From Rhizoctonia solani (Eukaryota > Basidiomycota > Agaricomycetes > Cantharellales > Ceratobasidiaceae): a stretch of 64,000 nt of DNA. Both the position numbers and the translations under genes were made by a program. This document shows, piece by piece, positions 24,276 to 37,391 of the stretch. The notes under the pieces were generated by a model. It did no database searches. It was not told where the DNA came from and worked only from the letters and a program-made list of their open reading frames with translations. The stretch is from NCBI RefSeq assembly GCF_016906535.1, contig NC_057374.1, positions 744,001-808,000 of the forward strand, in the 5' to 3' direction. Numbering within the stretch: position 1 is the stretch's first letter; every line of letters begins with the position of its first letter.

Positions 24276-25576
24276 ATGGAACGACGGCGAGCTGGCACGA
24301 ACCGAGCGCCTGCTGGTGATAGCCAACTAGGTGAGTCTGAAAATACATAAACAATAGAAATAAATTTAAAAAAATGTTCAATAGAGCAGTACCAAGTATG
24401 GACTCGCACTCAGGCGCAACTTCAAAAGTTCATGACTGCACGTGCAGAAGATAATACCGTTGAAAAGGTCACAAAGATCAATAGGTATATTAGCAAGTTT
24501 CCTCCTAACGAGGACATGATAAAGTCTGCCGAAATGCTGGATCAATATAAAACTCTCAAGGCCAAGTTGTCCGAAGGACTAGAGTCTACCCGCGCGGCAG
24601 CAGAGAAGGAAACCAAGTGCGTGTTTACTACGATAAACTAATTTGGGTAGTAGATTCAAACAATTCATGGTATACAGGATACTGGATGAAGCTCTCGAAC
24701 TTTTATCTGTTTTGATAGCCTTACGGCGCCCGGCGGATAGTGGACCATCTGGTATGTTGGACTATACAACACAATCCCCCGGAGCACAACTGACACTCCA
24801 TACAGGGGAGAATTCAAAAAGAACAAAACGTATCCGCCTTTCCTCTCCCGCGCTCAATGCACATTCTCCTTCCCCCGCTCCTTCGTCGCATCCTTCTGCG
24901 TCCTCACACCCTCGGATTACAGTACGCTTGCCTACCCGTTCCACTGAACGCGAGAAGAACGGAATACCCCTGCGTGAAGGTCGACGTGTCGCCTTTCGCC
25001 CTCCTAAAACTGAACAATGGATTCTGGGGTTGGTCAAGAGACAGTTCATGGAATCCGGGAAGCAGATGTACGTAGTTTCATGAATGTGCCAGGTCACTCC
25101 TATTCATACGTATTTAGGTATGAGATTCAAGATGCCGATACTGAGGAGCCAGGACCGTGAGTTATTATACTTGTGGACCTGGTGTACAACTAACTCCCAC
25201 CTTAGTCCTTTCATGACGGATATTCGCTCATTGATTCCACTTCCCGACCCCGACGCTCCAGTCGGATCTGCTGCTCACATTTCTTCGTATCCCGAGTTCA
25301 GCAAAGGTACTGAGGTGATGGCCATATACGAGTCTACCACGTCGTTTTATCGGGCTGTGGTTGTGGCTGGCCCGAAGGATCCATGGCAAGGCGGAAGGGT
25401 ATGTAGACCTAGAATCACAGCCAATTCTTGCTCACGGAACCCTGTAGACTGTCAAGAAAGAGCCCCAATATAAACTACAATTCGAGGATGACGAGGGAAG
25501 AGTTCAGAGTATTCCCGCATTTGATGTGGTGGAGTGGCCTGGGAGCGGAAGGTCTGGGTCGGGCTCACATAACTAG
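24276..25576 (+). CDS. SGF29: SAGA complex subunit SGF29 (tandem Tudor reader of H3K4me)
   Basis: Exons begin at 24276-24330, 24385-24616, 24654-24751 and 24806 onward, with further short exons to the stop at 25576. The N-terminal third is helical and coiled-coil-like. A serine/proline-rich linker leads into the SGF29 C-terminal domain: GRRVAFRPPK, WILGLVKRQF, SKGTEVMAIYESTTSFY, RAVVVAGPKD, YKLQFEDDEG and FDVVEWPG. The tandem Tudor domain reads di- and trimethylated H3K4 and anchors the SAGA histone acetyltransferase on promoters. The aromatic residues of the TTSFY block expected for the methyl-lysine pocket are present. The 54-nt intron at 24752-24805 is a multiple of three and open, so retention would add 18 residues. 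The gene is divergent from calpain (about 500 bp apart) and convergent with SEN1 (250 bp). Confidence 0.85.
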
Positions 25577-25825
25577 GTTATTAGCTTTGTGCCACATACG
25601 ACTCAACAGCTAGCCATTTACTTGTATCTATACAAAGCGCTGTTTGTTTATCTCGTTCCTTAAATTATATTGAATTTGTTCATACTCAACCTCGATGATT
25701 CATAATTGGTTCCCAAAAAAATTCTATTAGTCCGGCTATTGTAGAATGGATCCCAGATAATTTATACAGGTATACATTATTCGGCTGTTCAACCAGATTG
25801 GTAGGCAAGAAACGAACGAAGTGGT

Positions 25826-28800
25826 CTACTGTTTTCCGAGTTGGGTTTTCTGTGTTACCCAGCTTTCAGTATGTGCTGAACATTGTAAAAATATGAACAA
25901 CTCACCTTTTGCTGAGCCTTGGGAATAAACGCGGATACAGCAGCCTTTTTTCTAGGTGGTGCACGAGCCGGCTGGGGTTTAGAGGGTAAGGAATTCGATG
26001 ACGATGCCATAGCCGCCACAGTTGGCTCCGGCTTAGGTGGTAACCCATGCTCCAGTGGGGGCCGGTCCTTTGTACGTTGGGCCAGGGCTACTGGAGGCAT
26101 TGGCACAGCTAGAGATACAGGCGTGGTGAAGTCCTCCGGTTTGGTGACAGCCTTAGGTGCCGCAGTGGAGGTGGCTGCTGCCTCTGAATCGTCGGGACCG
26201 GACAAAGATAGGCCGGAGATATTGGTCAAGGGAGTGGTAGGTTCGCTCGTCGCATCTGCAGTCGTTTCTTTCGTCAGATTTGTCTTCACCTCTGCTTTGA
26301 CCCTTGTCGCGGCGTCGTTGGGTTTTTTCTTGGGTATAGGTCGATCAACGTTTGTTCTCTGCACTGGTGCGGATTGCATATCTGGAGAATACTATTTACT
26401 TTGTTAGTCTCTGAAATGTACCGTGTATAGATGTAAGACTTACTTTAAGAAGGCAACCCCGGGTCCGTGCATCCTCAACGATAGTCTTCCATGTCGCATT
26501 ACACCTCTCGAGGGTCGCTGCATGCCCAAGAATGAACAACGACGAGCGAGACCGAGTAAGTGCTACGTTCATGCGTCGCTCGTCTGCCAAGAAACCAACG
26601 CTTTGAACATTGGTGCCCGCACGAACGCAAGATAAGATAATGATATCTTTTTCTTGACCCTGGAAACCATCAACAGTGTTGAAGTCGACTGATTTCAGTA
26701 TCCCCGGACCGTACGCGGCCGAGAATCGACTTTTCATGTGCGCAACCTGGCCTCGGTACATAGATACGATACCGATACGGTATTCGAAGTTGGTCGTCCG
26801 GAATTCTCGAGTTAGCCGGCCGTACAATGTCACTGCAGCATCAGCTTCTCCACGGTTGATTTGCGAATGATTTGATTGCGCCTCTTCTCGTCCTTGAGCA
26901 ATGTCAAAGAATTGGTACGGGCCAAATAGTGAAGATGTATGCCAGACTTGTTTTGTTCGTTGATCCATGTCTGGACCATCTTGGAGACGCCCGTTGTAGA
27001 ACAACCGACTTGGTACGGCGCTGATGGTAGGGTGCATACGGTATTGGATACTAAATTATCGTGAGGATTAGCGCTCACCCCCGCCGAATGCCCGCTGCTT
27101 ACCTGAGAAGATGAACAGAATCCGGGTTTTGTTTCTGCAATCGAACGAATAAACTTTGATTATAATCCAGACCGCTGGCCAGTTGCGAAATCACAGTTGG
27201 AGGAAGTTGCTGTGGATCCCCGACCAAGATGCAGGTCTTGCAGCCATACCTTAGGGGAATCAAAGTCGCGATTTCAATAGCCTGCGCGGCTTCGTCGATA
27301 ACGACCGTCTCAAATTCGAAAGGTTCTAGTACTTCGTGGCCCGCTCCGGACAATGTACTACAGATCACATCAGCCTCGGTAAGGACTTCGTGTCGGAACT
27401 TTCGGCGAGCAGCGTCCAGAACACGGCTAGCATTCCTTTGTTGATCGCGTGCTGAATCTAGTTTACTCGTTATGGTTGTCCTCTGGGTTTTCAAGGTACG
27501 AAATTCGTTTTCCAATGTAATGCGACGTTGGCCAGGTGGAGTGTTGTCGAGTTCATTTCGTTTAGCGTCGATCTTCTGTTTGATGTCTCCAAGTTCCTGG
27601 CGAAGGACAGCAATATCGGTTGCGCTTGTATTAGAGCTCTTAGGCATGGCTGCCATCTTCTCATCTACGAGGGAATCGAGGGAGTTCGCCGTAACGCTGA
27701 CATTCATGGATGACTCTGTTCCGACGCGAACGACTTTGAGGGTAAGGGGCTGCCCATTGTTATCCCGCACCCCATCAGCAAGACGTTTTGTTACTTCGTC
27801 GATGGCAGCATTACTAGGAGCGCATATAAGCAGTCGTCGCTTTTCCTTCTCCTTTTCTCCAGAGGCCGCCAATGCAGCTCTTGCCGTGGAAACGAAGGAG
27901 CCAGCAAGTCCACATATTGTACTCGTTTTGCCAGTTCCTGGAGGCCTGTGATAGCATGACACTTTAAGAGCGTGTGCGAAACATATTGAAGGCAACCCAC
28001 CCTTGAATCAGGGAGAACCCTTTGGTACTCAAAGAAGCTGAGATTGCTTTAGCTTGAGGCTCATTCAAGCGATGTGCACGCATTGCTTCCTGTATGCGTA
28101 GTTCTGAGGGAGGGTTAGACCGGGTTGAGGTTGCTGACATGACTTCGTCGATCAAATCATAGTATTCGGCTGTCGTTAACGCAGCATATTCTCGGTTAAT
28201 TGTACTTAAACTAGGGACCAAAATCAGTAAGTGTTGTTCACATGATTGGAGTTACTCACCTGTATATCTTGCACATGTGCCATTTTTCCTGAACTTGAAC
28301 CTTGACTCGTTGCTCTGCAGCCATCGATAGCCTCATTGTACCCGTTGCAATCTGGTTCGCCGCACTACCACGCTTGAAACCGGTTATTTTGGCTAAGATG
28401 GACCGGTCTCCGTCCAATGAACGCAAGATAACAATATCAGTCTCGGCCAAATACCATCGTTCTGGCATCGTCTCGACAATATTGAACGCGAGGTCCGTAA
28501 AATTGTCGACATAGCTGCGAGTCATAATCAAGCACATGATTGGGTCCTTAAGGCCTTCCTCTTTCGACTGTAATATTTGGCTCCAGCATTCGTTGATCAA
28601 GAGAGGATGAAATACGTCGAAGTATTGTTTCTTGGAATTGAACTTGGGCACAACACGAATGGGTTTTGGGACGGTACCGCCAATACTAAGGGGCTGAGGT
28701 CCATCGTGATCGATTGACCAGCGCAGAATCTGTTCGTGAAGGCCTTCGAGGTTGGGCTTGAGGCGGGCCGTTCGTCTTTTCATCTCGTCATGTTGACGCT

Positions 28801-31800
28801 TCAGTTCCTGTAGTCGCTTTTGCTGGGCGCTCAAAGCTGGCGGACCTTCAATCATGACCATAGTGCGCTTAGGCTGCTCTGGTTTCCTGGCAGCAATAGT
28901 TGGCGCCAGAGTGGACAGGCTTGGCTTTTCTTCTTCATCAGATGAGGAGGAAGAATCGGTATCCATCTCATTTCGCGAACTAGCAGACGAAGGCGGTCGG
29001 GAAGAAGGTATTCGAGAGGAGGGAGGGGAAGAAGAGACCATGCCAGTGGTTTTGGCGGCGGTCTTGACCGAGTTGCGCTTTTGGATATTTGCCTGTTGAG
29101 CTGCAGTTTGTTGTCGCGCCACAGTGTCAGCACGCATTTTCGCCAAGGCGCTATTTCCAGAAGATCCTTTGGGCTTGGTTGGAGCTTTGGATTGCGCGGG
29201 CTTGATGGTCGAGATGTTCAGTTTACTAGACTTAGAGGACTTAGTTGGTTTACTTGACCCAGAGGACGAGCCCTTTTGAATAAATGCATCCAAAGCTGAT
29301 TGTTTTGTTGGACGAGGCTTGCTTGTGGTAGGTCGCTCATCGTCGCTAATATCGAGTACATCATCGGCACGCGCTATCTTCGTGGGCGGAGCTGAGCGAT
29401 TGGAGTCCCCAAGTTTCGCCGGCTCTTTTCGCTTTTCGGCCGGTGGTGCAAGTCGGTCCAACGCAACCTTCATGGCTTCCATCCTTGGCTTTGGTAAATC
29501 TGTGTCTGCTCTATCAAGTCGGCGCGCCAGCTTTTCCCGGTATACAGGAGAGGGGCAAAGACCACCCTCCAGAAACGACATCATTAGTTCGTATGCTTGA
29601 TATATCAACTCAGAGTCCGTAAGTCGGAACCAGGCAACAAGTTCATCCTGAACACTACGCATAGTTTCCAACCCTGTTGTCGATGGCTCTTGAGGATGTG
29701 ATGTAGGGCTCTCTTGAAAGGATGCTACATGCGCCCGCATAAGACGCCCGAATATAAGTGCATCGCGCATCCAATCGACCATGTCTTGAGGATTAAAAAA
29801 TTCCGCCCAGATAGGACACATAGAAATGATGAGTGCGAGAGCCTTGCACATATTGGCCCAGAGAGGCTTTAACATCGGACGAACAGCCTCGTCAAAATCG
29901 GGGTCGTTCAATAGTCCAACCGCAGCTGAATCCTCGTCGAAGTCTTCTCCCTCAATTTTAGTGCCAGCACTCGAATCTTGCTCGGGGCCGCACAATGCCT
30001 CAATGACGTCCACAAAACACCGCACGAGTGATTTCGCAGCTGAACAAGCTTCGATAAGTTTTCCAGCAGTTCGGTTGAACGCTTCGACAAATGCCATAAC
30101 ACCGCGCAAGGTCGCTTGAGGTCGACATTTTAACGCGAATCGAATACAGGCCTTTCGTCCATCGTAATCGCCAAACATCTCTAGTGCAGTATTGTGAAGC
30201 TTTGGGACGGGTGAAAATAGTAAAGTTATCACGTTGGACATCATGTCGTCGTCCATTTGGTCCGGGTCGCAGACCAGTGCGAACCGAGCCATTACAGTGT
30301 CAAACCCCATTCGATAATCAGAAAGCGTTGATTTGAGAAACAAACGGAGCCTAGAAACAGTCTCCTTGCCCTCCCGATCGGCACCAAAGTCCAACGATTT
30401 GTGAACGGGAAGGTCTATGTGTGCAGAGCTGGCCATGATACGCGCAAGAAATCCAACGCTCGACCCGTCGGACGGGTCAGCCAGTTCGACAGCTTCTTTC
30501 CAAAGTAGGCTGAATTCTGAAGGCTCCTTGAGTACATCTATAAACGCTGATTTCTTGAGCGCTTTGGCACGAGCTTCGGCGAGCTTGAACCGGAGCTGGT
30601 TTAGCTCGGTCAAATCGCATTGGAAAATGTTCTCCAGGAGTGATCGAGAACTGTCGCGTAAGGTGGGGACTGAGTTCTGGAATGCTGCCTGAACTATTGG
30701 TGCTTTATGATGAAGAATTGATTCTCGTAGAGCAGTGAGTTGAACATTGTGCGACTGGCCAGATTTGGAGGGCGTATTATATAGCATAATGAATCCCTGG
30801 TGTGCGGTCAGGATTGCACGAGGCGTTGAGGCCTGAAACTCACATCCCGCAACACGTCCATAGCAAGAGTTCGAGCACGGTTCGCAAGGTTAGAATTGGA
30901 TACCAGACTCGCCAAGTAGGCAAACACTGATTCCAATAGACCTCTCGATTGGGGGCGACTCCAGATTGCGAACAACAAATCCTGGATCCAAGAGAGTGAA
31001 TCTCGGCTACTCGAATTAGCTGTGGTATCCGAACATATCAATCTTGCCAGCCGTCCATTGTTAGTGATATTCTTGAAAATAGTTTCGGGGTAGGTAGTGG
31101 ATGTGTTGGCCCAAATTTCAGAAGCAAAAACACTGAGAAAGTATCCGATAAATTTGAGAACGCCAGCATGTACTACTCATCAAATCAGCTTACGGATTCA
31201 AATTAAAAACACGCACTCACACTCTTCGACGTTTCCTGCCCATTTGACCGTCTCCTTGAAGGCTGCAACCACCACCTTTCCAGGAATTCCATTTAAAAGC
31301 AAATTGCTAGGGAATATACTCATTGCACGTGTAAGATCGCCACATATCGAAATGCCTCGTGTGATTGTTCCAAAAGCAGAAGGTAATTCCCCCGAGTCCC
31401 GATCCCCAAGGTGACCGAGGAGGACCTCGAAGATCGGCGAGTAATACAGATGGAAATCTGATAGAACTACATCGACCTTGAATAATGTCAGTTGATTTTT
31501 GGCCCAGTTCCGAACTCGTTCATCGTCATTAACTGAGAGTACAATAAACCCAGCCGGAACGATCTTTCCAGAGAGTCCTGTAATATCTTTCCCGGTGTTT
31601 CTAGCAACCATAGGTGCGAGCAACGAGCTATTGGCACACAAGGACGGATTCGCAAATATGTGGAATAAAATTCCCTCGGGGATCATGTTCAGATCTTGGA
31701 TGTCCGCAGGGGAGAGTCCTTCATTCTTCAATCCTTGGATAATAACTTCCATCTCCCACTTGTCTACGGCATCGAAAAAGTTGTCCAACATTTTCTCCCC

Positions 31801-32173
31801 AAATGTCACGAGATATCTACGAGAACGCCATAAGTATTCTCCTTAGAAGGACTATATATAATACGTACACCTCGCGCGATCGTCGTTTAGATGCCTGGTA
31901 TGCCTGCATGCACTCCCAGCATCCATGGATGATACCGGCAAGTATAGATTGCCATTCCTTGACGGCAGCTGAGTTATAGGCATGCAGTCGTTGAAGGAAA
32001 ATTGCACTTTCTCGGACCGTCTCTGAGGCTCGCGTACAGTACCAGTGTTTAAGCCTCTGATCTTTGAGATAAAACCAGATTTTTCCCATATTTTGGTCAG
32101 ACCCTGCGCTGCTCCCGGCTTGACCAGTCTGCGCAGCCTTGAGTACCGTAAGTACCTCTTTCTCTGTAGACAT
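25826..32173 (-). CDS. SEN1: SEN1-type RNA/DNA helicase (UPF1-like SF1)
   Basis: Nine exons (32173-31869, 31816-31221, 31172-30844, 30796-28260, 28210-28001, 27945-27103, 27050-26444, 26391-25906, 25849-25826) join without a break to 1978 residues. The first about 700 residues form the helical SEN1 N-terminal domain, followed by a serine/lysine-rich disordered linker. The helicase motifs are all present: GPPGTGKTSTICGLAG, CAPSNAAIDEVTKRL, VIDEAAQAIE, LVGDPQQLPPT, QYRMHP, VDGFQGQEKDIIILSCVR and NVALTRSRSSLFILGHA. SEN1 terminates short RNA polymerase II transcripts, resolves R-loops and works in the nucleus. The extreme C-terminus depends on a 56-nt last intron that leaves eight codons (ending KTQLGKQ); using a nearer acceptor instead would add about 50 unlikely residues. 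A ten-base C run on the coding strand lies 88 bp upstream of the ATG. Confidence 0.95.
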
Positions 32174-34005
32174 TATAACTCGATACTAAGCGGGATCCAA
32201 ATGTTGTTCGATTGTTTGTGTTGCAGGGGTTGTGGAATCAAGTCAAAGATTCAGTCGTCCGGGGGGGGGGATGACGAACGACCGAATGGCAGAGTGTAGG
32301 CGATACGAGCGCTTCAGTTTAGCCACTGCAGTGTTGGAAAGAGCGCCCTGGTAGATAAAAAAGAAACGAATATCTACGAGTTAATGAGAGTTGCGTGTAG
32401 TCTTCTATAACTGGATTCGATCTACGAAACGATCATCAGGATCTCTGAAGGATGGAGTGCTGATTGTGACCGCGAAGAAATTGGAGTCGCGTGGTGTTCG
32501 AAAAAGTCACGTGGTCTCAACTATGGCTGAGGTAACAGATAGCTACAGGGTTTCACAATGAAGTTGATCAGCTTATTGACTACATAGAGCTGCATAATTT
32601 CTCCCACGACGTAACTTCCACGCAGTGTTGTCTGACTTCGGGTAACCTGCTTGTGACTTGCGTGAATCGGATGATTAGGAACAGTCTCAAGCCACCTTTA
32701 ATATTGATGCACACTTATTAGACAATCCTGAGAAAGCCCCCAAACTACGACGCGCTCAGGGGCTTTGCAGGCTTTATATTTGTGGTATTCACCGGACGGA
32801 GATCCAGATGTGCCCACTGGACCATCAATGGTTATAAGTCGGAGCTTACCCATACACTACTCTTTAAAATAGGTCCATCTGACCAATACTTAAAGTAGCT
32901 ATACGAGCAACTAAACAGTCTTGTGGTATGATAACACCCAAACTACCTCCTTTTTAAATGGTGACCAAAAGTTTAACTCATGACGTGTAGGGTTGTACGA
33001 CCCCTTTGGTTCTGACGTGAATTTTCCCTTCAGCTAACTCTCTCGGCTGGAAACCACATAACGCAATTTATTAAAGGCTGCTGAGTTGCTTGGACCCAGA
33101 TCGAGTGTGAGGCAAAACAAGCTTTAGCGCAAACACTTACCATCAACTCGCTATTCAAGAGAGTTCATTTTGCAATGCTAGAGATAATTGATCGGCAGCA
33201 GGGTCCTTTCGATCATCATATGGACCCTTGCTTACGGTCAAAGGCAATTGCTAGCGACCCGGCCCGATGATAATATTACAGAGTCGAAGAGATAGAAGTG
33301 CATTCAAGAAGTCAATTAAATCACCATGGTATGTGAACGATCAAATCAAGCTCGAGGCTGTGGTAGTTGGCGGTGCTTGGACACATGGTAGAAATTGCCG
33401 CGTGAGAGGCTTCGTGCAAGGCGGTGCTCGAGTGCCAGATAGCCCACATATTTAGTAACACCATAATAGGCCACTTAATTCGCATGTTGAGAGGCGATCG
33501 TCCTTATGCTGCAATCTATTACTTGTATGTATTGCCCCAGTCGAATAAGGGTTGGTTGGTAAAAGTGTTTGTCGGGGTTTTGACCCCCTAGTACACTCAC
33601 TCAGCCTGTTCGATTTTGCCAAGCTTTCTACAGAAGTGATGACAGTCCATCCATGCCAATCGAAGGTGCGGCATACTTGGAATGCGCAATGTCATAAGTC
33701 TTGGGACGGGAGAAACCGGACTGGGCGCAAGAAGATAGGTTGAACATCTTTTGGACGACATGCCTTCGCTGTCTTGCCTCATCTCGGTAGGCAACATCGA
33801 ATATTGACCAGGGCAGTGCTGCAGCGAATACTTCTGTGGAGTTTCCAAGCGAGGCCCAACGATACTTAAGTCGTCCGTTGGTAGTGTACAATGCTGCTCA
33901 AAAGGATTTGCTGGACCTTAACTGCATGCACCTAAAGTCTTTTAACTTTCGATTCTGCAACCTTCTCCCAAGTTTTCACCGATCCAAACTTAAACTCACT
34001 TGAAA
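32174..34005. other. long intergenic region
   Basis: About 1.8 kb without a convincing reading frame. It holds the SEN1 promoter with a poly(G) run at 32261-32270 and the promoter of the small membrane protein gene. Short unsupported frames at 33267-33891 show no recognisable protein features. No RNA gene seen. Confidence 0.4.
32261..32270. repeat. poly(G) tract, 10 nt, in the SEN1 promoter
   Basis: Ten G on the plus strand, so ten C on the SEN1 coding strand, 88 bp upstream of its ATG. Confidence 0.9.
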
Positions 34006-35074
34006 ATGTCATTCACAACGGTCACGTTGCCATTTGTCGCTCTCCAAGCCTTTTATGCACACCAGGCTACCGCCCTTCCGACCAATTCTACAACCCCAGT
34101 TTGGATTCAACCACGCGGATCTTCAAAAGGCGGTCCCAATGGGCGTCCTATAGTAGTTATCATAGCAGTAAGAGCACACACATACAGGGATCGTGTTAGA
34201 AGCTTATTAAATCGACTATCTAGGTAATAGCGCTAGTGCTTGCTATTTTCTCATTCGCGATGATCAGAGGCTATCTTAAACGACAACGAAAGAAATGGGG
34301 ATCTACAGAGCAGTTACAAGCAAACACTGAAAACTCCCAAAGCTCTCCTGGCTACAGGCCGCGAACTACAGCCAGCTACTCTCCTGTAAGCGGACAGACC
34401 GAAGTCCCGCAAACTGAGACTCGAGAAGTTGGAGGGGAGTCCAGTGGTACTCCACTTGTTTCTGCGACACGCCGCTTAGGTGTAAATCGTTGGCCGAGCC
34501 AAAACTCCTCTAGAAGTCTTCCATCCTACAGAGAGCGACTCCCAGACGGCGAAATGGTGCTCGTAGGGTACGTATATCTGAGCTTGCGTGAAGGCTTGTA
34601 CTAAAGAAAATTATTAGCGCACAGAACGCCCCGCTATGTCTGAAATCTACGGACACCGCCGCAGCGCGAGCGATGATGATACCGAGAGCACGCCCCTGAC
34701 CAACAATTATGTCGAGTATACAGACACGAGCCCAGGTGGAACTCCCGAGGTAACACGGGCCGGTTCTACATCCAACAACCAAACAAGCTACATTGAAAAT
34801 TGCAGGGTCAAACGGCCATCTAGAGTCTGTTGAAGGTTCGAATGCGTCTTTTGTCAGTGCCGAGGAGCCCGAATCTGTCGATGCACGAGTACCAACGCCC
34901 AGTTTAAGCAGAAACACAGCCAATGACGCTTCCCCCGCTTATCGAGACTCACCTGTTTATGATGAAGCGTGCACTTCATCCCCTGCTCCTGCAGCCAATT
35001 CGACTGCAATTGTACCACCACTCGAGAGAATCGGTAGCCATAGTGCCTTTATCCTGATGTATGAATCCAGTTGA
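34006..35074 (+). CDS. signal peptide plus single-pass membrane protein of unknown function
   Basis: Four exons (34006-34167, 34224-34562, 34618-34762, 34806-35074) join in frame to 304 residues. The N-terminus is a signal peptide (hydrophobic to about residue 22, ending TALP). A short, threonine/proline-rich outer part follows, then one membrane segment across the first intron (PIVVIIA joined to VIALVLAIFSFAMIRG) and a basic stop-transfer stretch KRQRKKW. The cytoplasmic tail is disordered, rich in serine, threonine and glutamate, with a SLPSYRERLPDGEMVLV block. That topology suggests a small plasma-membrane protein. I do not recognise a family. The donor after 34562 (GTAGGG) was chosen because it alone keeps the frame. 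A broken paralogue lies just downstream. Confidence 0.6.
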
Positions 35075-35864
35075 GATGTTAGTAAATTACTCCGAAAGAA
35101 AATATGCATGTATGCGGTTGAACATGGCCATTTCTCTGGCTGTTGACACAGATCTTCTTACGCAAAAAGTTTAGTCATCATGCAGTTTACTCGGATAAAT
35201 AAGTGTAATTCCAATCCTCAAATGGCATAAACGCCAGCTGACTAAGGCATACGGAGTTTGGCGAGCTTAAGAAGAGCCATGGGTGCTCCCGAGCGCTCGC
35301 GAACCCTGCCGGCTTTGGTAGAGGCTACACTTGCATGATATAGCCTCTAAGGGTGATTAATCGGTATAATCTCGCTTCAGTATCACGCTAGCAAGGCCGA
35401 GTGAAATCTTCAGTTAGATGAGCACTTGGCTTAGCATCTTGGGCTTTTGGGCTCACGAGCTCCGGTGCAGTTTGCAGAACGAGCCCTTTGATCGTCATCG
35501 CACGCTTCTTCGTACATTCTAACAAATGGAGCTTGGGTGAGATAAATGCTTAGTATGGATAGCTGGCCTATAGTCTGACCCCACTGTATACAGGAGGAAC
35601 GCTGTAACCTTACCGGACTATCGCCTTTCCCATATTCTTGGCTCGTTCATCTGCAGTGCGATGCAGAGCCCAGGTATATCCTCAATGACTCATGTACTTA
35701 CCTTGGCCCTATATAAGGTGAACCGGAGACCCGAGGTGGCATTTTTCTACTCCAATTGCAAGGTCTGAATCATTGATACTTCAATTGCGAACCTTTGTCA
35801 TTTCCAACATTCTACTAATTCTGATTGGTATCGAAATACACGCATATTTCTGGCCATCCTAACA
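35075..35864. promoter_or_regulatory. intergenic region with TATA box for the downstream paralogue
   Basis: A TATATAAG element at 35710-35717 lies about 150 bp upstream of the ATG of the paralogous membrane-protein gene. Nothing else recognisable is present in the 790 bp. Confidence 0.35.
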
Positions 35865-36791
35865 ATGCTACTGAAGTTGTTGATACTGATATGTTCAACC
35901 CGCCTCTTTTACCCATCTCGAGCCACCGCACTCCCAACTAATTCCATCTTACATCTCGAGCTTATAGCAATTATAGCTCCTCGGGTACGAGCGGAGCTGA
36001 GACGACGATCATAATATGGCCGTACCGGTAGGTAAAGATACACACAACACATTGAAATATATAACTTTTGCTCAGGTCGCATCTGCTTATTGTCTACTTT
36101 TAGCTCTTGATATGCCTGAGACGTAGCAAACAACATAAAGGACTGATCAATGCACAGCTACCTGAAAGAGCGCCCATGGCGTCCCAGAGAGCTACGCTCA
36201 ACTACACGGGCATTGTGGAACGAACTGATAACTCTCGGGTCGAGACCTGGGGGCCCGACGCTGGAGCCAATGGTTCTTCAGCCCTCCGTCCACCAGTAAA
36301 CCGGGGGCAAAGCCAAGGTTCCACAAAGAGTCTCCCCGCCTATGAGAGGAAGTACAGAATGGCGAGGTTGTACTCGTGGAGTATGTCGTCATCCATTTTA
36401 TTCCTGCTTTGATTCTAATCGAGGGACCAGGCGAGCCGCGCGCGATAGCATGGCTGAAAATCACGAGTCAGACCGGCCTGACTGTGAAGCACCGGAAACT
36501 TCCAATAGCATAGCTGCGATTAGTGAAAACCCAGCCCAGATTCTAGAAGTCTGACCAGGAAATTCCGGGTCTACTGCGACCACCGCCACCTCTGCCAATA
36601 ATGCGGATACCGACTGTTCTGATTCAGCGGCACCTGTGGTTGTTCCAGTTCATGATGCTGCAAATAGTGATTCACTTTACGGGGATGCATATGTGCCCAG
36701 TTACGATGGTATAGTTGGGTCCACAATCCAAGCATGCGATATCACCGAAGCAGAGATCACGACCATGGGGACCAGAAAAGCAAGGAACTAG
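35865..36791 (+). pseudogene. broken paralogue of the single-pass membrane protein gene
   Basis: The ATG at 35865 opens a signal peptide ending in ATALPTNS, the same as in the upstream gene (TALPTNS), followed by a shortened outer part and a membrane segment split by an intron (35985-36103). The tail repeats the neighbour's SLPSY and GE-VLV block (here SLPAYE and, after a shift, GEVVLVE). Two faults are seen. A one-base loss near 36345 puts the GEVVLVE block in another frame. A TGA at 36552-36554 interrupts the tail, after which the same frame stays open for another 78 codons with matching composition to a TAG at 36789-36791. The two copies arose by tandem duplication and this one looks disabled. 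Confidence 0.5.
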
Positions 36792-37391
36792 AGCGCACAC
36801 AAGTGTTAACCTAACAATATTGGATTCACCAATTTATCTGATTTATTTTAGTAACATGTATTCTCTGCATTATCTCGTGTATTAATTACGGCCCTGTCCT
36901 TTGTTTCTGCGCTACTCTAGCTTCACAGTTTTATAAACCGTCGTCTTCTTTAACAAATTTAGGCTTTTGCTTCAACCCAACCCTGTGTACTTCACACTTC
37001 AAAACAATGTGTGTCCCTGAGAGCAATGGATGCGCATATACTCACTTATACAGTCACAAATGAAATGAGCAGCTGGTATAATAGAGAGCTTGTGCAGCCG
37101 TTCTAAAGCCAAAATTTGGCCACGCTGGAACCGTCAATTTTTATCTTCAGCTTCAGCCACGCAACTCCAACTGCTCTTCACAGTTCTCACAACGCCTCGC
37201 TGAAAGAAAACTCGGAGTTTGGATTGGGCGTCACCGCCATAGTGTGATAGGATTTAGCGTTTAGAACGGCTGCGCAAACTCTCTAATATCTCAGAGGCAC
37301 ATATTAGTTCTATTATATTTCACACGCACGCATACACATCAAACCACTCTCAGCTACCTTACACAAAGTGCTTCTCAGGCACTCCCACACT
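36792..37391. other. intergenic region
   Basis: Contains the 3' ends of the two convergent genes on either side. AT-rich with no gene or repeat that I can support. Confidence 0.35.

Noticed and set aside
27472..27951. 159-residue plus-strand frame inside SEN1
   Set aside because: Shadow of the helicase exon on the other strand; no start context and no recognisable protein.
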